Source of the DNA: Candidatus Omnitrophota bacterium
GTDB taxonomy: Bacteria; Ratteibacteria; UBA8468; B48-G9; DTJG01
DNA length: 64,000 nucleotides
Assembly (NCBI GenBank): GCA_023818965.1
Contig: JAMWCD010000005.1
Location: forward strand, 186,001-250,000
Direction of reading: 5' to 3'
The position numbers were made by a program, and so were the translations under genes. This document shows positions 34,589 through 43,248 of the stretch, piece after piece (positions within the stretch are counted from its first letter, which is position 1; the number at the start of each line of letters is the position of its first letter). Under the pieces are notes generated by a model that saw only the letters and a program-made list of their open reading frames with translations, ran no database searches and was not told the origin of the DNA.

Positions 34589-35422
34589 ATGAGATTGGGT
34601 GGACCTGTTTTTGGAAAATATCAAAATCCAGAACAATGGATTGACCTGCTAAAAAAGCATATGTATTCTGCTTCATATTGTCCCATCGGTCTTGATGCAA
34701 CGATGGATGAAATTATTGATTATTCAAAAGCAGCAACACAGGCAAATATTGTTATTGCTGAAGTTGGAGCGTGGAGCAATCCTTTAAGCAACGAAGAAAA
34801 TGAAAGAAAACTTGCAATAAAAAAATGTAAGATGGCACTGGCGCTGGCTGATAACATTGGTGCAAATTGTTGTGTTAACATTTCTGGTTCAAGAGGAAAA
34901 AAATGGGATGGACCTGATGAAAAAAATTTAACAACTGAAACCTTTGATATGATTGTACAGATTGTCAGAGACATTATTGATGAAGTCAATCCGTCTCGAA
35001 CTTTCTACACCCTTGAAACAATGCCATGGATGTATCCTGATTCTGCTGAAAGTTATCTCAAACTTATTAAAGCCATAGATAGAAAAAATTTTGCGGTTCA
35101 CTTTGATCCGGTCAACATTATTTGTAGCCCGCAAGCATATTTTTCAAATGGTAAATTGATTAAGGATTTTGTTGAAAAACTTGGTCCTTACATCCGCTCC
35201 TGTCATGCGAAAGATATATGGCTTGCTGACAAACTGACAACGCATCTTGATGAAGTTCGACCAGGGCTTGGAAATCTCGATTATCGAGTATATCTACGTG
35301 AAATAAATAAAATCAGCAAAGATATTCCATTGATGCTTGAGCATCTTAAAACAGAAGATGACTACAAGCTTGCAGCGCAGTATATTCGTTCAATTGCAAA
35401 AGATGAAGGAATACCTGTGTGA
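34589..35422 (+). CDS. Sugar phosphate isomerase/epimerase (xylose-isomerase-like barrel)
   Basis: A 277-residue AP-endonuclease-2/xylose-isomerase-like TIM barrel. Metal-site strands are recognisable: VIAEVGAWSNPL, TLETMPWM (Glu), FAVHFDPVNI (Asp), CHAKDIW and MLEHL near the end. The substrate is unknown (inosose, ketose or hydroxypyruvate relatives are possible). Second gene of an operon with the MttB-fold protein. It ends 4 nt before the convergent nucleoside hydrolase stop. Confidence 0.85.
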   Translation: MRLGGPVFGKYQNPEQWIDLLKKHMYSASYCPIGLDATMDEIIDYSKAATQANIVIAEVGAWSNPLSNEENERKLAIKKCKMALALADNIGANCCVNISGSRGKKWDGPDEKNLTTETFDMIVQIVRDIIDEVNPSRTFYTLETMPWMYPDSAESYLKLIKAIDRKNFAVHFDPVNIICSPQAYFSNGKLIKDFVEKLGPYIRSCHAKDIWLADKLTTHLDEVRPGLGNLDYRVYLREINKISKDIPLMLEHLKTEDDYKLAAQYIRSIAKDEGIPV

Positions 35423-35426
35423 AAAG

Positions 35427-36281
35427 TTAAGTTGTGATATTGAAGAAGTGAGAAAAGAATGCTGTACTATCAACCTTGAAGGCAACAGAGGTATTATTGT
35501 TTTCATCCTGAATGAAACCTGTCCTGCCAATCTGGTCAACAAAAACTTTGCCCTTTTGAAATTCACAGAGTGTTTTTTCAAATAATATGCTTGCAGCAAG
35601 TGGATCATGAAATGTAACAGTATCCCTGTTTTCAAACCATATTTCAGCAAAATTTAAAACCTCCTTCAACAGTTTCCGTCTGATGAAATTTTCAATCACC
35701 TCATTTTTTGTCATTCTCACTTTTGTCGTAACATCAAGCCCACAAACATATACATTTTTTACACTGGAATTAAACACTTCGTAAGCAGCAAATGGATCAC
35801 AGGAAATATTCCATTCGCTTTTTTTCTCACCTTCAAAAAAACAACCACCCATTATGTACATCGCTTTCAAAAGTGATGGCAGTTCACGATCAATTTTAAA
35901 AAGTATGCCAATATTTGTTAATGGACCTATGGTTATCAAATTGATTTGTCCAGGGTTTCTTCTTATGGTATCTCTTAGAAAATTGAACCATTCTCCACAG
36001 AAATTCTTTTTGTATGAAATTTTTTCAAGAAACTGATATTGCTGGGCTACTTTCTGCTTTTGCTGACCTATCAGTGGTTCTGACATTCCAGGAAAAACAG
36101 GAATATCTTTATTTGCCTTTTCACAGAGATAACTCGCAATCATTGCACGTTTTTCTGGCTGTCCGGTTACTGTTGTAATTCCTGTAAGCTCACAGTCAGG
36201 ATGCGAAAGAAGATATGCAAGACATATGGCATCATCAATATCACTACCAATATCGGTATCAAGGATTACCTTTTCCTTCAT
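35427..36281 (-). CDS. Inosine/uridine-preferring nucleoside hydrolase
   Basis: A 284-residue IunH-fold enzyme: the calcium-binding LDTDIGSDIDDAICLAYLL, MGGCFFEGEKKSEWNISCDP with the substrate-binding Glu/Asn/Asp, and HDPLAA with the C-terminal Asp. It splits N-glycosidic bonds of nucleosides to base and ribose. Its start overlaps the upstream macro-domain gene by 23 nt, so ADP-ribose-type signals and nucleoside salvage seem linked. Confidence 0.9.
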   Translation of the reverse strand: MKEKVILDTDIGSDIDDAICLAYLLSHPDCELTGITTVTGQPEKRAMIASYLCEKANKDIPVFPGMSEPLIGQQKQKVAQQYQFLEKISYKKNFCGEWFNFLRDTIRRNPGQINLITIGPLTNIGILFKIDRELPSLLKAMYIMGGCFFEGEKKSEWNISCDPFAAYEVFNSSVKNVYVCGLDVTTKVRMTKNEVIENFIRRKLLKEVLNFAEIWFENRDTVTFHDPLAASILFEKTLCEFQKGKVFVDQIGRTGFIQDENNNTSVAFKVDSTAFFSHFFNITT

Positions 36282-36801
36282 TGATTTCTCTCAATTTTTT
36301 TTCAAAAATCGAAAATGTCTGCTGGTCAAAAAGTACAAATCGAATTTTTTGAATTGATTTCAAATGAGGAATTGTTTCAATAACTGCATTTATAGATACT
36401 TCTGCCGCTTCATCAACAGGATAACCGAAAATCCCTGTTGAAATTGCAGGAAAAGCAATTGATTTCAGTTGTTTACTATCAGCAAGAAGCAAGCAATTTT
36501 TAAAACACATCGCAAGTTTTTCCGCTGGATTTTTTTCCTGCTGGTATACTGGGCCAACAGTATGGATTACAAAAGGATTTGGAAGTTTATAACCCTTTGT
36601 TATCACTGCATCACCAGTTTCTATGGGTGCATATTTTTTGCATTCCTGGTAAAGTTCAGGACCTGCCTTGCTGTGAATTGCGCCTGCAACTCCTCCACCA
36701 GGAGCAAGAAACTTGTTCGCAGCATTAACAATAACCTCAATGTCCTGTTGTTTTGTGATATCACCCTGTATGCACTCTATTTGAACATTGTTGATTTTCA
36801 T
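36259..36801 (-). CDS. Macro-domain ADP-ribose-binding/deacylating protein
   Basis: A 180-residue single macro domain: IQGDITKQQDIEVIVNAANK, GGGVAGAIHSKAG, GDAVITKGYKLPN, HTVGPVY and STGIFGYPVDEAA are the ADP-ribose-binding loops of the MacroD/YmdB class, which removes acetyl or ADP-ribosyl groups from ADP-ribose esters. TAAAAT is exactly 6 nt before the ATG without Shine-Dalgarno, suggesting a leaderless message. A decayed copy of this gene's 5' end lies at 38204-38272. Confidence 0.93.
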   Translation of the reverse strand: MKINNVQIECIQGDITKQQDIEVIVNAANKFLAPGGGVAGAIHSKAGPELYQECKKYAPIETGDAVITKGYKLPNPFVIHTVGPVYQQEKNPAEKLAMCFKNCLLLADSKQLKSIAFPAISTGIFGYPVDEAAEVSINAVIETIPHLKSIQKIRFVLFDQQTFSIFEKKLREINEGKGNP

Positions 36802-36807
36802 AGTAGT

Positions 36808-36813
36808 ATTTTA
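36808..36813 (-). promoter_or_regulatory. -10 box of the macro-domain operon
   Basis: TAAAAT on the minus strand, 6 nt from the ATG. There is no good -35. The same region is repeated, degraded, at about 38273-38295. Confidence 0.4.
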
Positions 36814-36921
36814 TCATAATTGCAGATAAAATCTTCAAAAATTTGAATTTTCGAAAATTTGTTGTTTGTGTTTGAAGTTAAACTTATACTGCAGAACAAA
36901 TCCATCTCATGGGAGGCAAAA

Positions 36922-38199
36922 GTGAAAAATTTACCCCACATTGTCTGGCATCGTGAAGTTCCCGTAAGGTATGAGTGCGATGTCGCTGTATTTGGCGCTG
37001 GTATCGCCGGTGTGTCTGCGGCGCTTGCCGCGGCGCTCTCAGGGGCACGTGTTATCCTTGTAGAACAATTCGGTGTTGTCGGCGGTAATGCAACAGTAGG
37101 CGGAGTGGCTGCCTTCTGCGGTGAAACCCGTGGCCAGGGCGAGGCATTCGACGCGATTATAGACGGATTGAATGCATTCCATGCCATTGAGCCCTATCGC
37201 CCCTATCCAGAAGCAGACCACCGTTTGTTCAACCATGAGATTTTGGCTGTTGTCCTGCAGGAACTATTGCTTCGCCGGAACGTAAAACTCCTGCTACATA
37301 CGCAGATTGTTGACGCACGTGTGAATTGCGGCCGTGTGACTGAGGGTATTGTGTCGGGACCATCAGGACCAGAAGCATTGCGAGCAAAACAGTTCATCGA
37401 TTGCACAGGCGAAGCAAAACTGGTACGCAGAGCAGGGTTTGAAACCGTCAAAGGTCGCGCCAGCGACGGGCTGCAACTGCCGATGTCGCTTATGTTTTTT
37501 GTGCGCCATGTTGAGGAAAAAGATGCGCATGCTCAGGTACCTGGTGGATGGTTTGAACCAATAAGGAGAGAAGAAGATCTCCCAATGACCTCCATATGGC
37601 CAAACGGACCGCGCGGGAACGCAATCAAAATAAAAATACCAATGTTCGATGCAAGCGATACCGAATCGTTGACTGCCGCAGAGATACAGGCACGGCGACG
37701 TATGATGCAGGTCCTGGACTATTATCAGCGCGTTAAAAAAGAATTATGGTTATTGGACCACTGCTCACCAAGGATTGGCATTCGTGAAGGTCGTCGCATT
37801 GTCGGAGAATATATACTCACAATTGAGGACCTTCGAGCGGGACGCACATTTGACGATGCTATTGCACGGGGCACTTATTATATCGACGCTCACAAGCCAG
37901 ATGATGACAAACGTGTTTCTGTTCTTTCCAAAGAAGAAGCTATTGTCCCTCCGTATCAGATTCCATTTCGTTGTCTCATACCAAAAGGTGCATCAAATTT
38001 GCTTGCAGCAGGACGTTGTTTCTCAGCAGAACATCTCGCACTTGCATCAGCACGTGTGATGCCAACATGCTCAATGATGGGACAGGCAGCCGGGATTGCG
38101 GCAGCTCTTGCAGCGAAAAAAAATTGTGCAATACCGGACCTGGATTATACGGAAATAAAAAAAATTGTCTGTGAGCGCGGCGCTAATTTGCAAGTTTGA
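36922..38199 (+). CDS. FAD-dependent oxidoreductase
   Basis: A 425-residue FAD_oxidored-family flavoprotein: dinucleotide-binding DVAVFGAGIAGVSAALAAAL (G-x-G-x-x-G), VEQFGVVGGNATVGG, IDCTGEAKLVRRAG, CSPRIGIREGRRIVGEY and the C-terminal FAD loop ASARVMPTCSMMGQAAGIAA. Such proteins sit in many PVC and Lentisphaerae polysaccharide loci; the substrate is unknown. I chose GTG at 36922 because GGGAGG lies 6 nt upstream; the frame is open 21 codons further without homology. Its G+C is clearly above its neighbours and it uses GCG/CGC/GGC codons freely, as expected for recent transfer. It is flanked by diverged copies of the macro-domain gene start. Confidence 0.88.
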   Translation: MKNLPHIVWHREVPVRYECDVAVFGAGIAGVSAALAAALSGARVILVEQFGVVGGNATVGGVAAFCGETRGQGEAFDAIIDGLNAFHAIEPYRPYPEADHRLFNHEILAVVLQELLLRRNVKLLLHTQIVDARVNCGRVTEGIVSGPSGPEALRAKQFIDCTGEAKLVRRAGFETVKGRASDGLQLPMSLMFFVRHVEEKDAHAQVPGGWFEPIRREEDLPMTSIWPNGPRGNAIKIKIPMFDASDTESLTAAEIQARRRMMQVLDYYQRVKKELWLLDHCSPRIGIREGRRIVGEYILTIEDLRAGRTFDDAIARGTYYIDAHKPDDDKRVSVLSKEEAIVPPYQIPFRCLIPKGASNLLAAGRCFSAEHLALASARVMPTCSMMGQAAGIAAALAAKKNCAIPDLDYTEIKKIVCERGANLQV

Positions 38200-38203
38200 A
38201 AGG

Positions 38204-38272
38204 TACCTGCATCTTGTTGTCGGTTAAAATACCACCCCGTACACACTCTATTTGAATATTATTAATTTTCGT
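38204..38272 (-). pseudogene. Macro-domain gene 5' fragment
   Basis: The minus-strand frame reads KINNIQIECVRGGILTDNKM, against KINNVQIECIQGDITKQQDI in the intact macro gene at 36801; the ATG has become ACG. Homology goes on upstream through the promoter region to about 38295. This is a diverged direct repeat of about 36742-36823. The rest of the second macro gene is missing, and the FAD oxidoreductase gene stands where it should be. Confidence 0.65.
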
Positions 38273-38309
38273 AGTAAGATTTCATCACAGTTGTACAAGG
38301 AATCTCCAG

Positions 38310-39398
38310 ATGGAAAAATTCAGGATTAAAAAAAATATCATTTACGACAGGAAAACAGGAAAGGAAATCTGGGAAATTGGTAATCAGTCAAACTTTGATT
38401 GTGTTGCCAATTATTTCTATAATCAATCCTTTTCCCATGACGAAAAATATTTTATCTTCAGTTCAAATAGAACAGGTAATATTGAATTGTATCGCATGGA
38501 ACTTGAAAGTGATGAAGTCGTTCAGATTACAGAAAACTTCAATCACTGGTACGGGTGGGTTGTTTATAATGACCAGGTCATATGCAATGATGGTGAAAGA
38601 ATTTTCGCAATAAACATCTATGATTTAACAGTTAGGGAAATATCCCGAAAAACAAAAGATGGAGAAATCTGCGGGACACCTGTGATTTCGGGGAATGGTA
38701 AAAACATATGCTGCCTTTACAGAGAACAAGAAAAATGGAGTGTTGTAATCAGTGAAATTGATGGTTCAAAATTAATTGATGCTTACGAATTCCCTTCTGA
38801 ATTTGAACAAATATCCCACTTACAATCTGTCCCAGGGGAAAAATTACTGTTGAGTTTTGCTCCTTTACCCGACCATCAGAACAATTTTGACCTTCCACCG
38901 TCAAAAAGGGCAAGAACATGGATACTTGATATTGAGACACAAGTTGCCCGACCATTTTTAATAATGCCAGAAGGATACCGTGCAACCCATGAATACTGGT
39001 ATAATGGAAACAATTGCCGACTGTACTTCCATAAAAAAACAGTCCCACACTGGACGCCTGCATCTATCTGTTCCATTGATTTAAATGGAGATGATTTTAA
39101 ACAACATTTTTATTCTGAGTCAAGAAAACTCGGGCATTCGTTTATTTACAAAAACTTCATTGTATCTGATGTTCAACAGCCCGGTGAGAATGAATTATAT
39201 CTGATTAACATCGAAACAGGAAAATCTGAAATCATTTGCTGGCCTGATTCTTCCTGTAGTCCAGAAAGAAATCAACTGGGTCATGTCCATCCTTCTTTCA
39301 GTACCAAGGGAAACTATATTATCTATTCATCCGACAAAAACGGAAAAACACATATTTACATTGTTCCACTAAAAACAATAATAAGGACCTTACAATGA
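38310..39398 (+). CDS. Oligogalacturonate-lyase-like propeller protein
   Basis: A 362-residue seven-bladed propeller of the TolB/oligogalacturonide lyase (PL22-like) kind: YNQSFSHDEKYFIFSSNRTG, PVISGNGKNICCLY, HEYWYNGNNCRLYF and the family-typical LGHVHPSFSTKGNYIIYSSD near the C-terminus. It has no signal peptide, so it is cytoplasmic, as PL22 enzymes are; they cleave unsaturated digalacturonate. The metal-site His residues are only partly assignable. First gene of a three-gene operon (ATGA overlaps), together with two proteins that look carbohydrate-related. Confidence 0.72.
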   Translation: MEKFRIKKNIIYDRKTGKEIWEIGNQSNFDCVANYFYNQSFSHDEKYFIFSSNRTGNIELYRMELESDEVVQITENFNHWYGWVVYNDQVICNDGERIFAINIYDLTVREISRKTKDGEICGTPVISGNGKNICCLYREQEKWSVVISEIDGSKLIDAYEFPSEFEQISHLQSVPGEKLLLSFAPLPDHQNNFDLPPSKRARTWILDIETQVARPFLIMPEGYRATHEYWYNGNNCRLYFHKKTVPHWTPASICSIDLNGDDFKQHFYSESRKLGHSFIYKNFIVSDVQQPGENELYLINIETGKSEIICWPDSSCSPERNQLGHVHPSFSTKGNYIIYSSDKNGKTHIYIVPLKTIIRTLQ

Positions 39399-40816
39399 AA
39401 ACATTCTTAATTCTGTTGCTTTTCTTTGCAGGAGGTATCATAATGGCTCAAGAAAATGTTTGCGATATTTTAATAAAAAATACAGTTCCTGTGACAACTC
39501 CAGTGGAAGGAAGATTACCTGTTTTTGTCTGGGCACGAATTCCAGCCAATCTCTCAGAGCAACAATTGATGGATTATCTGACAGAACTTGAGAAGAGAAA
39601 AATTGTACTACTGACAGGCTGGAAAATTCCAAAAAATGATATTGAAAAAGGAATAGAAGAGGCATTGAAAATTGATAGAATAAGGAAAAAACTTGGGCTC
39701 GATGTGTTTGTTGATGCAACATCCATTGTTTACCAGTTTTTTGATGGGAGTGAACAAACAGCACATATTGATGACAATGGTCAACCCTTTTTTGATACAT
39801 CCTTTTCAAAAGGGGTAAAAATTGGCTGTCCTTTCAGGATTGAATCAAGATATCCTGTTATTGAATCAAGAATAAGAAAATTTCTTGAGGCATACAAAAA
39901 GGAAGGAATTAATATAAAATATTGGGCTGTTGACTGGGAAGTTGATGGTCCAATGGAATGGAACGATGCATGGAATAATTCAAAAAAATGCAAAATATGC
40001 AGACAAAACATAAAAAATATTGAAAACTTTGAAGAATTTCAAAAAGCAATAAGAAAAAAAAGAGCAGAGTTACAAAAAATCGTGTTTGTTAACAATGTAA
40101 AGGAATTTTATCCTGATTGCCTGATTGGAAATTATGCTGTAAATCCCCATGATGGATACAGATACTGGTATGACTATTTTGAAAAAGAAGTTGAGGGAGC
40201 AAAATATCAAAAAAAACATAATGCACTTCACAGAAAATGGTTTGATGAATTCAGGGGCTCAGGATATACGATGGCAATGCCTGTCATTTATACCTGGTAC
40301 AAATTTTTCAATGACTACACATTTGAACAAAAAGAATACAGATGGTTTTACCCATTGATGAAGGAAATTACATCTGCCGGGAAAAATACAGGTTCGGGTA
40401 TTCCAATCATCAGTTTTGTTCACTGGCAAACAGTTCTTATACCTGAAAAAGTACCTGACGATTTTGTTCCCTTAAGCAGGGAAAAATATAAACAATTACT
40501 CTGGCATATGCTATTAAGGAGGCATAATGGGTTCTGTCTGTGGTCTCCGCTGAAAGAAATGCCTGAAGAAATTAAGGTTGTTGACGAAGTTTACATAGAA
40601 AGTTTGAAATATAATGATTTTATCCTTCATGGCACACCAGTGTTCTGGGATGTTCCTGAAGAACCCGAAACTGTTGTTTCTGGAATAAAATTGAAAAACA
40701 AGTTACTTTTTGTTCGAACAGATTTTGGTAAATCCGAAGTAATTGAAAAGAACATTGATGGGAAAAAAGTTAAAATACCTGCTGTTTCAGGTCCAGCAAT
40801 CATTGAAATAAAATGA
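39395..40816 (+). CDS. Exported TIM-barrel glycosidase-like protein
   Basis: A 473-residue protein with a signal peptide (FLILLLFFAGGIIMAQE). The body alternates strand and helix as a TIM barrel, with acidic strand ends in IKYWAVDWEVDGPMEWNDAW, SGYTMAMPVIYTWY, IPIISFVHWQ and GFCLWSPLKEMPEE; the small C-terminal domain is beta-rich. Probably a glycoside hydrolase-like enzyme, family not recognised. It overlaps both neighbours by ATGA. Confidence 0.65.
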   Translation: MKTFLILLLFFAGGIIMAQENVCDILIKNTVPVTTPVEGRLPVFVWARIPANLSEQQLMDYLTELEKRKIVLLTGWKIPKNDIEKGIEEALKIDRIRKKLGLDVFVDATSIVYQFFDGSEQTAHIDDNGQPFFDTSFSKGVKIGCPFRIESRYPVIESRIRKFLEAYKKEGINIKYWAVDWEVDGPMEWNDAWNNSKKCKICRQNIKNIENFEEFQKAIRKKRAELQKIVFVNNVKEFYPDCLIGNYAVNPHDGYRYWYDYFEKEVEGAKYQKKHNALHRKWFDEFRGSGYTMAMPVIYTWYKFFNDYTFEQKEYRWFYPLMKEITSAGKNTGSGIPIISFVHWQTVLIPEKVPDDFVPLSREKYKQLLWHMLLRRHNGFCLWSPLKEMPEEIKVVDEVYIESLKYNDFILHGTPVFWDVPEEPETVVSGIKLKNKLLFVRTDFGKSEVIEKNIDGKKVKIPAVSGPAIIEIK

Positions 40817-42111
40817 GATTCTACCAGGAAAAAATTTATCAGTTTGAATGGTTCAATCAAAATGGGACAGGGCCATTATGGTGTCTTGGCTCATCATGTA
40901 TTGCTGCCATTGACAAAAAGATTTTTGTTAGCGCGTGGGAACAGGTAAAACACATCCCACCGTTAAATTGTGCACGATGGATACTATATAAAAAAACAAA
41001 TTCAAACTGGAAGATTTTGAAAGTTGATAACCAGTTCACAAGAGAACCTGCTCCAGTATGCGTGCTTAATGATGGAAGAATATTTGTTTCAGCAAATCCC
41101 TTTATGCTTGAAAAAGAGGCATATCAGGGAGTAAGTATGCCAGTTGTTCATCAATTTTTCCCGCCTGATTACAAAAAAGAAATAAAACAACCTGTTTACT
41201 GGTGCGAGCCAGTAACATTCTGGGAACATTCATACAGAAACTTTGCAACTGATGTTGCAAATTGCCAAATCGTACTTTTTCACAATAAGGGATATGAAAA
41301 AGCATACTGGTCACTTCTCGATAAAAATGGTAAATGGTCGCATTCAGGAAAACTCTACTGGCCATGGGGCTATGGTTATGAAATACCACAAAGAATAAGA
41401 TTATGCTACAACAATGTTTTGATAAAAAACAGTGCTGTGTATGTTTTTGGAACAAGTGATATTGTTGAACCAAATCCAGTATGGAGACAGTATAAAAGAC
41501 AGATTACTGGCAGAGAATGGGATTTTGATTTCAGACGTGTGTTTTTTTCTTTTACTCCTGACATAAAAAAAGAACCATTCATATACTGGATTGAAATAGC
41601 AGAAAGAGAAAAAACCGCAGGATACGTAAGAAATGCCGATTTGTATGTTGATGATAATGGAATTGTTCATTTGTTGTGGGTAGAAAAAAACTGTGATGAA
41701 AGATTAAGAGAAAAATTTTTTCCTGACGAAATCCTGACATATTCACTCAAATATGCACAGATGAAAAATGGAAAAATGATTGAAAAAAAGGATATTCTGT
41801 TTTTCACTGAGGAAAAAATTTCTAACATCTGGGGAAGGTTTCATATAACGTCTGAGAAAAGATTATTTATCTTTGTTGCAGTTTCAGGATTGGACGAACA
41901 ACAAAAACAACGTGCAATTAATTATCTTATTGAGATTGATTCAACAGGAAATATTGTTTCAAAAGAAACCGTGAGATTTACAAAACCATTCACAATTTTC
42001 CATACTGCAGGCATAAGAAATGGTTCACCACCTTCAAATGTTATTCATATATACGGACATCCTCAGGGTATCGACAATGAAGTTTGGTATGGGAGCATTG
42101 AAATCAATTGA
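40813..42111 (+). CDS. Uncharacterised BNR/propeller-like protein
   Basis: A 432-residue protein without a clear signal peptide. Repeating strands with aromatic and Asp-Gly turns (VCVLNDGRIFVSAN, LLDKNGKWSHSGKLY, LYVDDNGIVHLLWVEKN, ITSEKRLFIFVAV) suggest a sialidase/BNR-type propeller. Family not recognised. Last gene of the 38310-42111 operon. Its stop and the next gene's convergent stop lie together in the palindrome TTGATATCAA. Confidence 0.62.
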   Translation: MRFYQEKIYQFEWFNQNGTGPLWCLGSSCIAAIDKKIFVSAWEQVKHIPPLNCARWILYKKTNSNWKILKVDNQFTREPAPVCVLNDGRIFVSANPFMLEKEAYQGVSMPVVHQFFPPDYKKEIKQPVYWCEPVTFWEHSYRNFATDVANCQIVLFHNKGYEKAYWSLLDKNGKWSHSGKLYWPWGYGYEIPQRIRLCYNNVLIKNSAVYVFGTSDIVEPNPVWRQYKRQITGREWDFDFRRVFFSFTPDIKKEPFIYWIEIAEREKTAGYVRNADLYVDDNGIVHLLWVEKNCDERLREKFFPDEILTYSLKYAQMKNGKMIEKKDILFFTEEKISNIWGRFHITSEKRLFIFVAVSGLDEQQKQRAINYLIEIDSTGNIVSKETVRFTKPFTIFHTAGIRNGSPPSNVIHIYGHPQGIDNEVWYGSIEIN

Positions 42112-42113
42112 TA

Positions 42114-43223
42114 TCAACTGTTAAATTCAAGAATTCTCTTTCTGTAATGCATATAATTTTCAAATGAAACTTCTTCTGGAACACCGTGGTCACATGTTGG
42201 AATATAACCACCCCTTTTATACATTGCAGGAAGTATCCTGTCAAGATGCCTGTCAATTTCTTCAATTGACCTGGCAAGAACTCTTTTATCAATACCACCA
42301 AACATTGCAATATCAGGAAACTTTTCTCCATCCCTGACCACATCACAACCCGAAGCAACTTCAAAGGGACTCATTACGTCCATTCCAAGTTCTTTATAAA
42401 GAGGTATTACTGGTATCGCATAACCATCTGTGTCAATATGAAAATACAGGTGTTTCCCTGACCATGACTGCCGTCTTTTAATATTTGTAATAAGTTGCTG
42501 ATAATAAGGAAATAAAAATTCTTTTATCATCTTTGGTGAAATCAATGGTCCATGATTATAACAGATATCTTCTCCAAAATATAGTTCGTCAATTGCCACA
42601 TATTTCTGATGCATTTCAATAATTTTATCTGCAAGTTCAAACCATGTCCTCATACAATCGTGAACAATATCAGGATGGTCGTAAAAAAATAATGGGAGTT
42701 CCTGTGGTCCAATCAGACATCGCAGATACATATAACCACCAATGACACGTTCAGTAATAATCATTCCATTTTTTTCGGCTTCACAAAGTTTCTGAATAAT
42801 CTGTTCAAATTGCTTTTTCCTTGTCTCAGTTTCAGGATTTAATCTCCATTTTACATTCTCAATCCATGTTTTCCAGTCCTTCACAGGATGACTGACATAT
42901 TCAGGCATAAAACCATTTCTTCTTCCCTTGAAAAAAAGAACATGCCTTCCTGATTCATCCTGAACAAGTTCATAATCATCCCTGTCCTCAATCACTTTAT
43001 TTTCAAAACATGGTTCAAATGGAGCAAGTGTCCATCCAAGTTGTCCGATATCATAATTTCCAGGCGGATCAAATCCAAAAAGTTCGTTAATATTTGTCTT
43101 TTCATCAATTTTCCCTTCCCTTTTCCATTTTTCAAGAGTAAAAAATCCAAATTCTCTCTGAAAAAACGGAGCATATGGTTTTCTTTCATAAATTTGTCTT
43201 AACTTCTTCGCACTCTCAATCAT
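42114..43223 (-). CDS. URO-D-fold methyltransferase-like protein
   Basis: A 369-residue uroporphyrinogen-decarboxylase-superfamily barrel: VIGGYMYLRCLIGPQELPLF, YFGEDICYNHGPLISPKMIK, YFHIDTDGYAIPVIPLYKEL, MSPFEVASGCDVV, DIAMFGGIDKRVLA and YIPTCDHGVPEEV. True heme HemE residues are not kept. In anaerobes these paralogues are usually corrinoid/coenzyme methyltransferases (MtaA/MtbA-like) or O-demethylases. It is the promoter-distal gene of a PAS and second URO-D run. Confidence 0.85.
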   Translation of the reverse strand: MIESAKKLRQIYERKPYAPFFQREFGFFTLEKWKREGKIDEKTNINELFGFDPPGNYDIGQLGWTLAPFEPCFENKVIEDRDDYELVQDESGRHVLFFKGRRNGFMPEYVSHPVKDWKTWIENVKWRLNPETETRKKQFEQIIQKLCEAEKNGMIITERVIGGYMYLRCLIGPQELPLFFYDHPDIVHDCMRTWFELADKIIEMHQKYVAIDELYFGEDICYNHGPLISPKMIKEFLFPYYQQLITNIKRRQSWSGKHLYFHIDTDGYAIPVIPLYKELGMDVMSPFEVASGCDVVRDGEKFPDIAMFGGIDKRVLARSIEEIDRHLDRILPAMYKRGGYIPTCDHGVPEEVSFENYMHYRKRILEFNS

Positions 43224-43248
43224 TTTTAGAAAAATTCAGGTAAAATTG

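Noticed and set aside
36922-38199. FAD oxidoreductase starting further upstream at 36859
   Set aside because: The extra 21 codons have AT-rich, non-homologous sequence, while GTG at 36922 has GGGAGG close upstream.
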